Under the pieces are notes generated by a model. The model saw only the letters and a program-made list of their open reading frames with translations, did no database searches and had not been told where the DNA came from. The position numbers and the translations under genes were made by a program. 64,000 nt of DNA from Mermis nigrescens (Eukaryota > Nematoda > Enoplea > Mermithida > Mermithidae). Shown piece after piece: positions 38,285 to 50,904 of this stretch; position 1 is the stretch's first letter; every line of letters starts with the position of its first letter. The DNA lies in the NCBI GenBank assembly GCA_036768485.1, contig JAVLUZ010000154.1:3306529-3370528 (forward strand), read 5' to 3'.

Positions 38285-39300
38285 CACTTTATTCTTATTC
38301 TATTAGACTTATCCCGACTTCTGGACGGAGAAAGAGGAACAAAAAATGCAACAAAAACGTTTTTTCCATCATTTAGAACACTGTAAACTTTAAAATTCCG
38401 TACCGAACTCTCCATTGAGTTTAAAGAAATTCGGTTTGGTACAATTAGTAGCTTTTAAATCGTAGTACATTCCGGTGTGCCAAAATTCTCTTGCAAAAAT
38501 TATTTGGTATGATTTATTAATCAAAATTCGGAAAAAACGTGTTTTTTGCCCATTTTTTACCTCTAATTTCGAACTTTACACCCCCATAAAATAACTCAAT
38601 ATTGCGTTTTTTTAAATGCGGTTGTCTGCAATGTGTAGCCCCTGAGAGGCACTTCATTACTGCTGTATTCAATTCACCCTTACTCATAAGCGGGAAAATT
38701 TGGCAGAGAAATCTTACTTAAAATCCGTTTTTTCACACCATCCACTAGAGTGTAAACTTTAAACCCCAGGATCTAACTCACCATTAAGCATAGAAGACTT
38801 TGCTTATATACAGAATGTAGCCCTTGATCCGCTCTACATCTCTGCCAAAAAACATTTCGAAAAACTCATAACCGGACTTAGTATCGGACATAAGCAGGTT
38901 GAAAACTCGACCAAAAAGTGCTTTTTTACCCCCAGATTTTCGCACTCTTTACACTGCCATTCGATAACTAATGCGAATTTCTAAAAACAAAAGAAGTGCC
39001 ATCTGTAGAATTCATCCCTCTATTATCCTATGCCGTTCAATTCTTTGAGTCATCAATACTCAGTTGTCCATATGCCGCATTATAAATGTCCCAAAATTTG
39101 TCCCATGTTATAACATTACACAAAAACTTTACACCTTCTTTACACAGTCAGTTTTGCGTTTCAAGAAAAACAAAAAAACGAGAGCTGCGAATTTTTTTAT
39201 TTTCTTTCTTTTAAAAAAAACTGCACCTTCTGGAAGTGTCCCGTTATAGCTGTAGGGGGGTGCACAGGTGTTAGAGGTACCCAAGTATATTATAGGTACG
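38285..39300 (+). repeat. Family C large repeat, second copy, worn tail
   Basis: Diverged duplicate of 35090-36010. Its tail (39222-39300) repeats GTGTCCCGTTATAGCTGT..GGGGGG and AAGTATATTATAGGTACGCGC but has lost the hairpin symmetry. The next unit starts immediately at 39304. Confidence 0.65.
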
Positions 39301-39303
39301 CGC

Positions 39304-40368
<1,065 letters not shown>

Positions 40369-40370
40369 TT

Positions 40371-40644
40371 AAGGGGCAGCAATATTAATGGTATCAGCCA
40401 AAATTGACAAATCCAAGGACTTTCTATATGGGTAAACTCGAATTGTCAAAGAATGCATGCTGGCAAAAGCACGCTCAAACTCGTCCTGGCCATTGGTGCC
40501 TTCCGCTTCTTCTCTGATACATGTGCCCACCACATAGTGTTTCTTTACATATTCACCCGTCGATAGGTACATTGAATAAAATTTAACAATGCGTGCAGCT
40601 GCATTGCATCTTCCTTTTATAGGTAATTTTTCCTGTGCTGTCAC
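40371..40644 (-). pseudogene. Unidentified coding-like block
   Basis: A minus-strand frame of about 90 codons without stops has balanced amino-acid composition (TAQEKLPIKGRCNAAAR.. and GTCIREEAEGTNGQDEFERA), unlike the low-complexity frames elsewhere. There is no ATG at its upstream edge. An AG acceptor-like TATAGGCAG lies just before it, so it could be an internal or last exon ending in the stop after NIAAP. I do not recognise the family. It abuts the gypsy integrase relic on the other strand at about 40640, so it may be part of an element inserted there. Confidence 0.35.
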
Positions 40645-41450
40645 TTCTGCCTATAATTCAACTTATCAAACTAGTACTAAGTTCAGCCCTTTTGAATTTC
40701 TATGTGGGCATACACCTCAATTACCAGTAGATAAAGCTCTTTACCCTACTTTTACCGAAGCTCTAGATCCCTAATCTAGGTGTCTGTTTTTGCAGTTTAC
40801 TGTAAGGCCATAAATTATTATATGGCAAGCTTCTCAGTACCCTCTTTTTTACTGCAACACATGTTTTATTGAGCAAAAGGAAACGTATTGACCTATATTT
40901 TATTAGAAAAGCTTGATTTCATGATTTTATAACCTACATTATGCATGTTGCAGATTGTATTTCTTACACATTTTTGAATGTTCAAATACATATTTTTCAA
41001 TTGGTTTTCAGTTTTGTGCAAACTTAATGACATTTTTGAAATTCTCATGCTCTTGGCGACCAGAAACATGTATTTTTATTCATTTTTGTTATCTCCCCAA
41101 TTGCTAGATTTTTGATCTAGACCTTAGTAAGTCTAGGGACCCCTTGGTAACAGGAGAGTTAATTTCAAGCCCTCATGTTACATCATAGACTTAGATGATT
41201 ATGCAACAAATTTTAGGCAGTATCTTTCTAAGTCATGGACTATAGCTAGAGCAAACATTCAGCAAACACAACATTTGCAAAAGTTGCAGTATGACAAAAG
41301 GGTAAAAATGCTAAATATAAATTTGGTGAACTAATAATTGTGTTTAATTTGTCTACTCAAGTAGGTAAAACACATAAGCCTATGCATTTATGGCATGGAC
41401 CATTCAATGTCTACATCACAAACCAATTTCAAATCAACTTCTGATTCCTT
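40630..41450 (+). pseudogene. Ty3/gypsy-type integrase C-terminal relic, split
   Basis: 40650-40774 encodes AYNSTYQTSTKFSPFEFL and GHTPQLPVD, the segment after the integrase core where gypsy integrases read 'YN.. h.sTg.sPf..ygr.P..p'. About 400 bp of unrelated DNA follows. Then 41180-41330 encodes ARANIQQTQHLQKLQYDKRVK, matching the helical integrase tail, and 41362-41440 encodes GKTHKPMHLWHGPFNV, the GPF/Y-type module. There are stops between blocks. The catalytic core, reverse transcriptase and LTRs were not found, so this is a broken fragment, not a mobile unit. Confidence 0.7.
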
Positions 41451-42089
41451 TGCTCCCGCCACTGAGAACTGGAAGTGACACACAAGATCAATACTGGAGC
41501 CAATGCAGCTTCCCGCCAATTGCTTGCAGCAATGGGCAATGCGCTTTGGATGGCAACCTGGCACAGTTCAATTATATCCGGTCACTGATAAATTTCCAGC
41601 CAACATTGCATGTCAGGTTCTGACAAAGGATCATGTCCTTCCTGGCATATTGGCTATTGCGACTGATGCAAAAGAGGCAAATGTTGAAGAACATAGGCAC
41701 CTCAAAATTTTTTCCCAGGTGGCATTTATTGTATCTTTGACATTGACTCCTTGGGTGGTTTGCATCACTACCTGATTGAGTTACTGACCAACCCCAACAT
41801 CTTCTTCATTGGGTTTGACTTCCTAATAAGCCTTGGCTGCCCTGACCGCCAATTCCAACATGACTCAACATCAGGCCAAAGCTGGAAAAATTGGAAAAAC
41901 TCAATCACCTACCATTCCAATTTAATGACACCACTGACATCCGCACGTTGGCTCAAGATGTCTTTTGTCTGGACCCAGAGGTAAATCAAGGTCTACTCAG
42001 CAACAACGGGGCTATCCCAACACCACTTTCGGCCAGGCTATGCTTTGACATATTTGCACTAGCTGATCAGTCAAACAAGGAGACCCATG

Positions 42090-42326
42090 CATAGGTGGGC
42101 AGCACCAAAATTTCTAGAAGGAGGAGGGGTGAAAAAATTTTCAAGTGTCAAAAAATTGTCTTAAAAGTGGTTGTATGGCAAAAAAACATCATTTTTTGAC
42201 GCTTCTGATTGAGCACCATCCAATTGCATCAAAAATTGTTAAAAAAGCAAAAAAAATTTTCTGGGGGGTATTTTAACTTCTGGAGTTGTGCATACCCCCT
42301 TAACCCTGCCCCCAAACTTATGTGTG
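42090..42326 (+). mobile_element. MITE family A/B (B subtype) inside coding relic, TSD GACCCATG
   Basis: The 237-bp copy starts CATAGGTGGGCAGC and ends CTTATGTGTG. Perfect GACCCATG repeats flank it (42082-42089, 42327-42334). Taking out the element plus one repeat joins the reading frames on either side in phase. Confidence 0.9.
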
Positions 42327-42777
42327 GACCCATGGCGCCAGAGTTGGATGGCTGACCCGTCAGGCCACACAATCATCATCTCGAGTAACCGCCACCAATT
42401 GCTTCTACGTCCACCCAAAGACCAGATCCAACTCCTATAACCAGCAGTCAACCAACAACACCAAACACCATGCCACAACACCTCAAAGTACCAACAATAC
42501 CGCTTCAATGCCGCAGCCTCTTAGCTACTTCTTTCTGGCCACCATTACTGCCACCTTGAGCCACCATCAATACCCAAACCATCAACATTGAGCCTCATTT
42601 TGGGCATCTCATTTAAGAAATGGTGACCGAATTCAATGCCCATTTCTACAACTGTCCGGACGCCCATTGGATAGCAACTTATGACAACTTCATTGATCAG
42701 TGGAAGCAAAAGCTTTATCGCAAATCTGCCCTCCCACTGTTGGAATTTCAGGCTTGGATGAAAAAGGCAATTGAATA

Positions 42778-42995
42778 CATATGTGAGCAGCACCAAAATT
42801 CTGGGGGTGCAAGATAATTCAAAGGTAAAAAATGGCCTCCAAGAAAAACTCCATTTTTTAATGTTTCTCATTGAGCACTATCCATTGGCATCAAAAAATT
42901 GCAGAAAAATTTCAAAAATTGAATTTTGGGGAGGGGTATTTTGTTTTCTGGGGGTGGTGCATACTTACCAAACCCCTCCCCCATGGCCATGTGTA
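42778..42995 (+). mobile_element. MITE family A/B inside coding relic, TSD ATTGAATA
   Basis: A 218-bp copy with ends CATATGTGAGC and GCCATGTGTA, the last base changed from G. Perfect ATTGAATA repeats lie at 42770-42777 and 42996-43003. Here too, removal restores the frame. Shorter than average because only one GGGG unit remains and part of the middle is lost. Confidence 0.88.
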
Positions 42996-43051
42996 ATTGA
43001 ATACTGCATCAACGCCAAAGCTGCAGGAGCCAGGGGTAGACAAAATTAGCC

Positions 43052-44016
43052 ATAGATTATTTTTGTATATATATATATTTTTGATATTTTTGTATATTTT
43101 ATATATTTTTTTTAAACTTGCACCCACAAGGGGTATGAGATTGGCAAGTGATATAAAGCTTTATATCCAAAAATTTCATTTAGGTTATAGGAAAAACAAC
43201 TTTGCAAAAAGGATGGCTAGAATTTAAAATACTTTGCACCAAAGTATTGTTGATTGCATATCTTTTAAACGCTTCAAGGATTTGATTTCTAAACTTTGTT
43301 TAGATGATTTCTGGAAGAGGCATACATGAGTATGATCCGCCTGTATGTCTTTGCCATTACTAGATGTGATGTAAACTTTCTTTTTTTCTTTTGACATCAT
43401 TTTTCATTAAATCCTTCTTTCATGTAATTTTTTATTGCATTTTCTGTGGTAGTAATTGACTAATAAAAATTATTACTTTTATTATTTGTGATTCTGCAAT
43501 TACCCCACTCTCTCCTTTCACCCCAGAGTCCACTTAAAAAGGGAAGTATATGTAATAGAATTTAATTAACCTAAACAACCTACAATGAACACATATTATC
43601 AAATTATTTTTGTACCCTGAGGCTATAATTTAAACTCTTAAATATTATCAGATTATTTTAATCTTTGAAATTCCGGAGACATACATTAAATTCAAATACT
43701 CTGTTGTAACACAACTTCAGCATTTATTTGAATTCTACTTATTGCACATGAACTCCCTAAAATCTGGTCTGAAGAAAGACAAGCCGCCTCCAAATGCACA
43801 TGGAGTCATTAATTTACCATTTCCGTTTAGCACACAAACATACAAACTCAACCTCCTTAAATATCCAAAAAGGCACAACTACTTTTGGGCCTCGAGGCTT
43901 TTTGTCTTGTATAAAAGTTGTCCCCCTAAACCCTCGGATGGACTGTCTCCAGCCTCAATTTTACATGTATTGTTGCACTATTGTTATCCACCCGCCTGTC
44001 ATTCTTATTTCAAGTA
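43052..44016. other. AT-rich spacer, no recognisable gene
   Basis: 43200-43350 and 43940-43980 contain no motif I recognise. Overlapping frames at 43742-44069 run into the MITE and are not genes. Confidence 0.35.
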
Positions 44017-44230
44017 CCAAAAGACCCCCCCAGAAATCAAAAGACCCCCCCCCAGAAATCAATTTTTAAAAATTTTTTTTGTTTTTTTGCAATTTTTTGA
44101 TGCCAATGGATAGTGCTTCATGAGAAACGTCGAAAAATGGTGTTTTTATCGCCATATCACCATTTTTAAGGCCATTTTTTGACTTTCAAAAAATCTTGGA
44201 CTCCCAGAATTTTCTTGCTGCCCACGTTTG
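44017..44230 (-). mobile_element. MITE family A/B (A subtype), one end missing
   Basis: Begins inside the GGGG-repeat segment (CCAAAAGACCCCCCCAGAAATC) and runs to the intact-looking end GCTGCCCACGTTTG. The CACACCTGGGCGTG end is absent. It shares the CTTTTG variant with 21332-21600. Confidence 0.8.
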
Positions 44231-46408
44231 CTGAAGACACATGCCCAATCCAATTCCAGCAGTAACAGAACAATATTGCTTCTGTGTACCTACCTACATA
44301 CTAACTAATCCATCTTTTAATATTTTAATATATTCATGGCAAAATCCTGAATGGAATCCAAAATTTTAAGAAGTCAGGTAGGGCAGGGTGCACTACAATC
44401 CAGTCAGACTGCATAGGGTCAAAACAAAATAAGGTACTGATCATGCCTATTAGTTTATTCCATAGTCTAGTAAGAAACAATGTTCACCAAAAGTGGGTGG
44501 GCAGAAAGAAAATTATTGGCTGACTGCTGGGCTAGAATTTAAAAAAGGTACAAAAATTCAATTCTGGGGCTTACCATAATCTGTGAGGTCTAACCATAAC
44601 CCCTGTGCACACCACACCCAATCTGTGAGATTTACTGTCGCCATGTAGTACCTACCTAAGTTAGTATCAACCTTATGCACATTTCAAAAAACTTGACCCT
44701 GAGTGCAAATTGCTATGTACAAAAAGTTCACTGATGCTAATGTTAATCTTAACACTTTTTTTATGCAACATTAGTGCTGAGGCTAATGTTATTTCATTTT
44801 AAAAAAGTATTAACACTAATTTATTCCATTTTGAAAAAAAGCATCAAGTTAATGCTAATATTTTCTTTTTTACTAATGTAATCATGCTAGGTTCAACAAA
44901 GGTAGCATAGCCAAAGATAATACATATAGTCTAAAGTATAGGTGGAGACTTATGCTCATGAGCAGAAAGGCAGAGCTCCTGTTCACTCCATTGTCTAGAA
45001 AAAGAAACATATATTTAAAGCTGAAAGTACTGATACATTTTTCCACCTATCATTCTGAGAGGTAAAGCATTAAAAGCACAATTCCTTGCTCTAACATGAT
45101 ATGAAATTACCTAGTTTGAAACTTTGTTCAATCGAGAATTACAAGCAAAAAACCGGACCCGCCCACTTTTTGCATCTATGTCTTGCATGGCTTAAATTTT
45201 GAAATTGAAATTTTGAAATCAAAAAGTACTATAAGAAGAGTCCGATCTCTGAATTAATTAATATTATCTTAGATAGAAAAATGACTGTACTTTCAGAATC
45301 TGCAATTATATATAGTGCAAACAGCTGACATTTTTGAGGTAATTGCATTGAAAACAATTTTTGCACATTTTAGGCAGTTTTTCCTCATACTTAAAATTGC
45401 CCTAGTTGAAGTTTTATGTAATATAATTATATACACAATATTTTTAAATTTCTAGTGCTGGTTTAAAATGAATCTCTCTTCAAATATTTAGTCTTAGCCT
45501 AATTTTATGAGGTCTCAAAAATTTTTATAAGTTGAAAAACTTCATTTTAGAATTCTACTGAAATTTTAATCTCAAAAATTGTTTTAACATAGGATATAAA
45601 ATTTTTAAACATGTAATTTTTTTAATTTAAATTGAGACTTTGATTTTAGACATCATAAAATCTTGAAAAATATTGTAAAGCAAGCTTAAGTATCTAGTTT
45701 GTTATAGTCTTAAGTCTGGACATCCAATTTAAGATTAAAATTAATTTTTAAATGTAAGGTTGGAATCGGAATTAAAATCAATTTCTAAATCATTTACCTA
45801 TGTAACTACAGGAAAAGATTAGAGAATGAATCAGATTCATCTCACTGGAATGAATTCTAGATTGCAATCATATTTTGAAGCCCTTGCATCAATTTGAAAA
45901 TGTTTAGACGTAAATGTTGTTCTCAATTTTATCTTTTGTTGTGTGTGACAATCATTTGCTGGTTAGTATTACACTTTATAACAAATCATTAATATGAGGT
46001 TGAATGATTTATGAGTCAAATCAACCAATGGCGAGTTAAAAGGACTTGCATTACAATAGTGCAGAAGACATTCAACAAGTCATCATAGAATGTGTATGTA
46101 CAATTAGGGGTAATTCAAGGCAAGATGCTATACTGATGGTCAAATGGACAGAATACTAAGTCCATCTAAATTGAGCACAAGTAAAAATTTTAATACTGAA
46201 AGGCAAAAACTAATATTTTTCAGGAACCCAACAGTAGTACAGCTGGACCTTTGGGTTGGTACAACAATAAACTATAGCATGTGCTAAAGCATAGGCGCAA
46301 AGCGCTGAGCTCAGTACATCTCTACTTGAAGGCATAAGTGTGCTGTACCCCTTTAAACACCAGGCTAGCTGGGCAGGCTAGCCCTAGGGAGGTCTGGCCA
46401 TAACTATA
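44231..46408. other. 2.2-kb AT-rich spacer, no recognisable gene
   Basis: No coding signature on either strand. Around 44715-44875, CTAATGTTAAT/TTAACACTAAT words repeat in both orientations, suggesting a decayed foldback. Confidence 0.4.
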
Positions 46409-46666
46409 ATTAGGCATGGGGATTGGTGTATGCAACTCTATGAATCCAAAATACCCCCTCCAGAAAGCAAACTATCCCCCTGAAATTTAATTTTCAAATT
46501 CATGTTTGTTTAAATGCAATTTTTAATGCCAATAGATAGTGCTCAATGAGAAACATTGAAAAATGGCGGTTTTTTTGCTATAACACAATTTTTTAGGCTA
46601 TTCTTTTACCCTTTAAAAGATCTTGCCTCTCTACTTCCCTAAGACATTTGGTGCTGTCCACTTAAG
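46409..46666 (-). mobile_element. MITE family A/B, old copy
   Basis: All blocks are recognisable but diverged: AGGCATGGGGATTGGTGTATGCA, AATACCCCCTCCAGAAA, ATGCCAATAGATAGTGCTCAATGAGAAAC, GGTGCTGTCCACTTAAG. No clear 8-bp duplication. Flanked on both sides by GCTAGC-rich sequence. Confidence 0.7.
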
Positions 46667-48380
46667 CTAGCTGGATAAAGCTAGCTTGGGGACCCAGGCT
46701 CTTAAGCCTAAGCAGTTTTTCTACAATGCTGTTAGATGTAAAATAGACTTTAAACATTAAGTTCACAAGTTTCACTCAAAAGTATGATTCAGCATTTACA
46801 CTTGCACTATACAAAGCGATTTCTTGTTTTCTTATATAGACAAGCTTGAGAATTGAGTTTTTGGAAATTTTGCCTGCCTCTCAAGAATTTCGTTAAACTC
46901 ATTTTTATTTTCCATAAATTGTCCCATCATCACATTCTGTTGCTACTCATATAAATTAAAGGCAGCTTGCCCCTATTGGTATTTCTTTTGATCTTTTGTT
47001 ATATGAATGTTTGCAAAATTGTTATGGTTAATCACTACTTTTGCTTAATTATAGGGTTAAAGAGATTCAAACTTAAGCTACAACACTTCGGTTCAGATAA
47101 AAAATGCACAGCAGTAGGTGTTTTCTAGATTTATATTATTGCTATTTATAAAGGCAAACATGTACAGAAAACAAGATACTTCTACACAATTGATAGTAAT
47201 CTATAAGTGAGTATTTTTCCTTACTGACATGCCCACATTTTGCAAGTCAGCATCAAAGATAAAAAATGCAAAAATATAGGCAATATATTTTTTGAGAAAT
47301 TTTTACAGTGTCTTTGCTTTTTTCTTGAAAATAAATAAGAGCAACAACTTTGTCTTATACTTTGCTACTTGAACAGTGTCTTGTGTTTTGCAATGCTTTC
47401 AATTCAAGACTTGCCACATGAAGTTAGATGTAACATTTCTATATCCTTAGATTTTAATAGTAAAGCCAATCTATTGCAGTGTTCATCTGAACAGTTAAGC
47501 TTGTTAGGGGATATTCATCAACAGTCAGTAAAAATTTAATGCTATGTATCACATATTCAATGGCTATTGTGATTGGATGAACATTGGTTGAGTTTCAAAA
47601 TTCTGTAACCTAAACAATGATCCTTCTCTATGGCTGGTAGATCATGAATTGCTTATTAATGTCATGGTATTGATACACAAATATTGAGAACGCCAACACA
47701 AGGTTTCATTTATGTAATCAAAGACTTGAAGTTAATTGCTAATTTGACAACCATGGAGCTAAATAGTAAGGTTTTTTGAATGAGTGTATTTTCCTGCAAT
47801 ATTCTCATAATTAATGTTATATATTGAAAAAGTTATATGTCCACAATGTATTTATATATGGTTAGTTCTAATGGTAATAATACTAATAACTGTTGCAAAA
47901 ATTATGAATATTTGTGAATAATCATGGTACTATGGTAATTTTAGCTGAAATAAGTGATACACTGGGTATTATCTTAGTATGTCAATACCCTACAAAAAAT
48001 TTTTCAAAATAAAACTTTAATGTATTTTCCAGATTATTTGAGGTTGCTGATTCTAAATCTAATGTCAAAAATGTCGTTTGACCACAAGGTCAAAAGTTAT
48101 AGTGTGAATTGAGATCACTGATTTTAAATTCTATTAAAAATTCAAGCATCTTGTAAAACGCAGCAAAACAAAGTTTTACTACTGGTTTACACAACCTACA
48201 CATTTCAATTTTGTTGTATGTTGGTAGTCAGCTTTTCATGTTATAAATTTATCTAGCTTACCATGGCTCGAGATCTTTCTGTACACCAATTTTGTTATAT
48301 TACACAATCTGAAGAAAGTTCTATTGAATTCGCTCAACAAAATCATTTACAAAATCATTGGCGGCATGAATTCCTCAACA
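46667..48380. other. 1.7-kb AT-rich spacer, no recognisable gene
   Basis: Nothing with a family signature was seen on either strand. Confidence 0.4.
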
Positions 48381-48384
48381 AATT

Positions 48385-48805
48385 ATTGTGAATTGTTCTA
48401 TGGGTACTACTGGATGCAATGGTCTTTTGAACAAGACTCTTATTTTTAATAATGCGCAACAAAAAAATTATGATGTTATGTGCTGCAGTCAATGCAAAAA
48501 ATACAGATCAGCCAAGAATACAATTGTACGAGGTGAATTTTGTGGCGCTTCAGCTAATTGGGAATTACAGTCTTTTTTGCCACTGTTAGTGCGTTGAGCA
48601 AATCACAAATTAAGATTTCAATCAAAGCAGCACTCACAATTATATACTTTTGGGCTAAAAAGATTGCATTAGCCCAGTCAAAGGAGTGCATTGGTGGTGA
48701 TCTAGTGATGACTAATAACACATTAGTAGATTGGCACAATTATGTGGGCAAAGTTTGCTTCAGGCTTCTGAACAAATTTGATCACATTGACATGTTGAAT
48801 TTGTA
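48385..48805 (+). pseudogene. Merlin (IS1016/ISXO2-like) transposase N-terminal relic
   Basis: 48388-48597 encodes GCNGLLNKTLIF, then a zinc-ribbon-like CCSQCKKYRSAKNTIVRGEF. This fits the N-terminus of ISXO2/Merlin transposases, where a short helical region precedes 'CP.C' and 'r.wrCrk..Cr...SvR.gt.f'. After a 1-nt frame change near 48590 it continues SKSQIKISIKAALTIIYFWA..ALAQSKECI and TLVDWHNYVGKVC, matching the following 'lsl..il.liy.w' and 't..dWy...revC' segments. The DDE catalytic domain is absent. A duplicated flank (48780-48900 versus 49217-49342) follows. Family call is from motif order, without a database search. Confidence 0.6.
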
Positions 48806-48900
48806 AAACTTTTACAGGTATTGCTGTTAATGAGTTTTAAGGGCATATGCTTATGCCATTTTTTCAAAAGAAAGTGACAAAAAGTTTGGACCTTTATAAT
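48780..48900 (+). repeat. Direct repeat, first copy
   Basis: Matches 49217-49342 (GATCACATTGACATGTTGAATTT, ACAGGTATTGCTGTTAATGAG, AAGTGACAAAAAGTTTGGACC) at an offset of about 437 bp. The duplicated part includes the 3' end of the Merlin relic. Confidence 0.75.
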
Positions 48901-49216
48901 CTTATTGAAATACAATGTTTCTGTATTTTTTCAGCAAATCTGCAGAATGTTCTGCACACAATAAAAATTTTCATTTATCCACTACATGCAATTATTTTCA
49001 TTATATTAATCGTAAACAGTAATGTGATAGTGATTGATTTACTGAATTCTTAGAAAATATGACTTGTAGTAATATTAATAAATGTTTATACCTACCTGTC
49101 TATCAATTCTTATTTGATAGCAATTTGAAATTTTTAAATTTTCTTAGACCTTCCATTAAGAACAAATCATCTAGATGGAATTCTGAATAACATTTGATTC
49201 AAATTTTTCATTTGAT

Positions 49217-49342
49217 CACATTGATGTGTTGAATTTATAAAACTCTCACAGGTATTGCTGTTAATGAGTTGTGGGGGCATTTCCTCATGCCATTTTTTTA
49301 AAGGAAAGTGACAAAAAAAGTTTGGACCTTGATAATCTTACA
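49217..49342 (+). repeat. Direct repeat, second copy
   Basis: Second copy of 48780-48900 with scattered substitutions and one extra A in the AAAAAAGTTTGGACC block. Confidence 0.75.
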
Positions 49343-50085
49343 ATTAAGTCACTGATTTGGATAATGTTTAAAAAATGTCAGATAAAGGGTGTAATGTTGG
49401 AAAACTGCTTTATTGACTTTGATGCTGTCAATTGGTGTACAGATTGAATCCTATGATTCTGTTTATCACTAACAGTAATCTGTGTGCACATTTAAATGGT
49501 GTTATCTTCAGCATAATCACTAATACAAAGCTATTAGAGTATTTGCATTTATAAATACTTAATTATGATGAATCTGGTGTAGCCCTAAAATATGCACCTA
49601 ATTTGTGAATGCAATGAACTTCTTGCATACTAAAATGCAAAATGTACTGTTTTTTTTTGAAGCACTAGAGCTGGGACTGGCTTTGATGGTCTAGGTTGTT
49701 TGGGCGTAGCTGCTTTGGCACAGACATTTTGGCGCAGCCACTTTGGTACAATGACAGTTTAGTGCAGGGATCTATTGATGCATCTGTTTTGGCACATAGA
49801 TGTTTTGGTTACATTAATTACAAGATGAACATAATTGACTGATTTAGACAGAAACATAGTGCAGCCAAGAAATTTAATTGGGCTATCTATTTGTATCACA
49901 TATTTGTGGCATAAAAAATTCTGGGTTCTTGGGCATTAGAAATTTTTTATCATAAAAACAAAAAAAGTGATATTTAAGTCATTAGCACAGTTTTACATTG
50001 TTTTTTGTGCTGCCTATTGGCATAAAAAGAAAGAAAAGACAATAAATTATATAGACAGGAATTTGGACTTGAATAATGTTTATGT
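49343..50085. other. Spacer, no recognisable gene
   Basis: Contains three degenerate repeats of TTTGGCGCAG/TTTTGGCACA around 49700-49800. No reverse transcriptase motif could be found here, although the next block is an integrase. Confidence 0.4.
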
Positions 50086-50089
50086 AAAT

Positions 50090-50880
50090 CTACAATAAAG
50101 TCAATACATCATTGTTTTCATGGATTATTTGACAAAATGGGCAGAAGCTTTCTGCTTCTCTGTTCTCTGAAAGCTGTAACAATTGCCAAAATTTTCCTAC
50201 ATAAAATAGTGTATTGATATGATGCACCTAGAGAGTTACTCTCAGATTAAGCTAGTAATTTTACATCTAAATTAATGATAGAAGTGTGCAATCTTCTTAG
50301 AATTCATGAGGTATTTACAACCGCCTATCATACCCAAACAGATGGTTTAGTTGAGTGAATGAATAATGCATTATCTAATGCACTATCTACGCTTGTATTT
50401 TGTGATCCAACAAATTGGGATTGTTACATACATTCTGTTTTGTTTCTTATTGTGCTTGTTGCCAAGAGTAAACTGGCTATTCACCATTCATGCATATGTT
50501 TGGGAGAGTACCACATTATTCTCTTTAGCTCCAAACCACTCCAGCACAGCGTTTTCATGTTCTGAGGATACATTTCTTAACACTCTACAAGAACCTTTAT
50601 GATAAATGCAGGAAAATGCTTAAAAAAGCTATTGAAAAGGCTCAAAAATGGCAAAAAGTGCAATACAATAGAAAAGCATGCTTGGAATTCAGGTGATATT
50701 GTCTATTCAAGTAAAGCTGCACATGATCAGGGAGTGTCCCCTAAATTATGTTTTGTTTGAGATTGACTTTTTAGATAATCGGAAAGATGTCTGATGTGAA
50801 TGTGTGCATAGCACTTATTGCTGATAAACATGTTAAACGTCTTGTTCACATAAATTGTTTAATATTATTTGACAATATCC
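50090..50880 (+). pseudogene. Ty3/gypsy-type integrase relic with catalytic core
   Basis: Encodes, with frameshifts and stops, FMDYLTKWAEAF (50115-50150; first catalytic Asp in MDY), RELLSD-like near 50230 (second Asp), and TAYHPQTDGLVE (50320-50356), which carries the region of the catalytic Glu and the invariant HPQTDGLVE motif. Then follow the helical AIEKAQKWQKVQYNRK (50625-50675), a worn GDIVY..SPKL module (50700-50750) and HVKRLVHINCLILF (50828-50870), the usual 'vHvnRLkpf' end. Catalytic-site codons are present but the frame is broken several times. RT, RNase H and LTRs were not found upstream. It is followed closely by a PWWP-like block. Confidence 0.8.
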
Positions 50881-50904
50881 TAAAATTAGATCAAAAAGGG
50901 CAAA

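Larger units (their letters stand above)
41455..43051 (+). pseudogene. Unidentified coding relic broken by two MITEs
   Basis: A series of plus-strand frames of normal composition lies just after the gypsy integrase tail. They include RLLAAMGNALW-like and TDAKEANVEEHRHLKIFSQV (41590-41720), GGLHHYLIELLTNPNIFFIGF (41752-41815), then FNDTTDIRTLAQDVFCLDPEV (41920-41985). After the first MITE comes a Thr/Asn/Gln-rich stretch (42334-42590), and then FQAWMKKAIEY (42745-42777) continuing past the second MITE to a stop at 43049-43051. Position suggests an extra ORF of a retroelement (gag-like or env-like), but no diagnostic motif was recognised. Frameshifts occur near 41740 and 42590. Confidence 0.45.
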
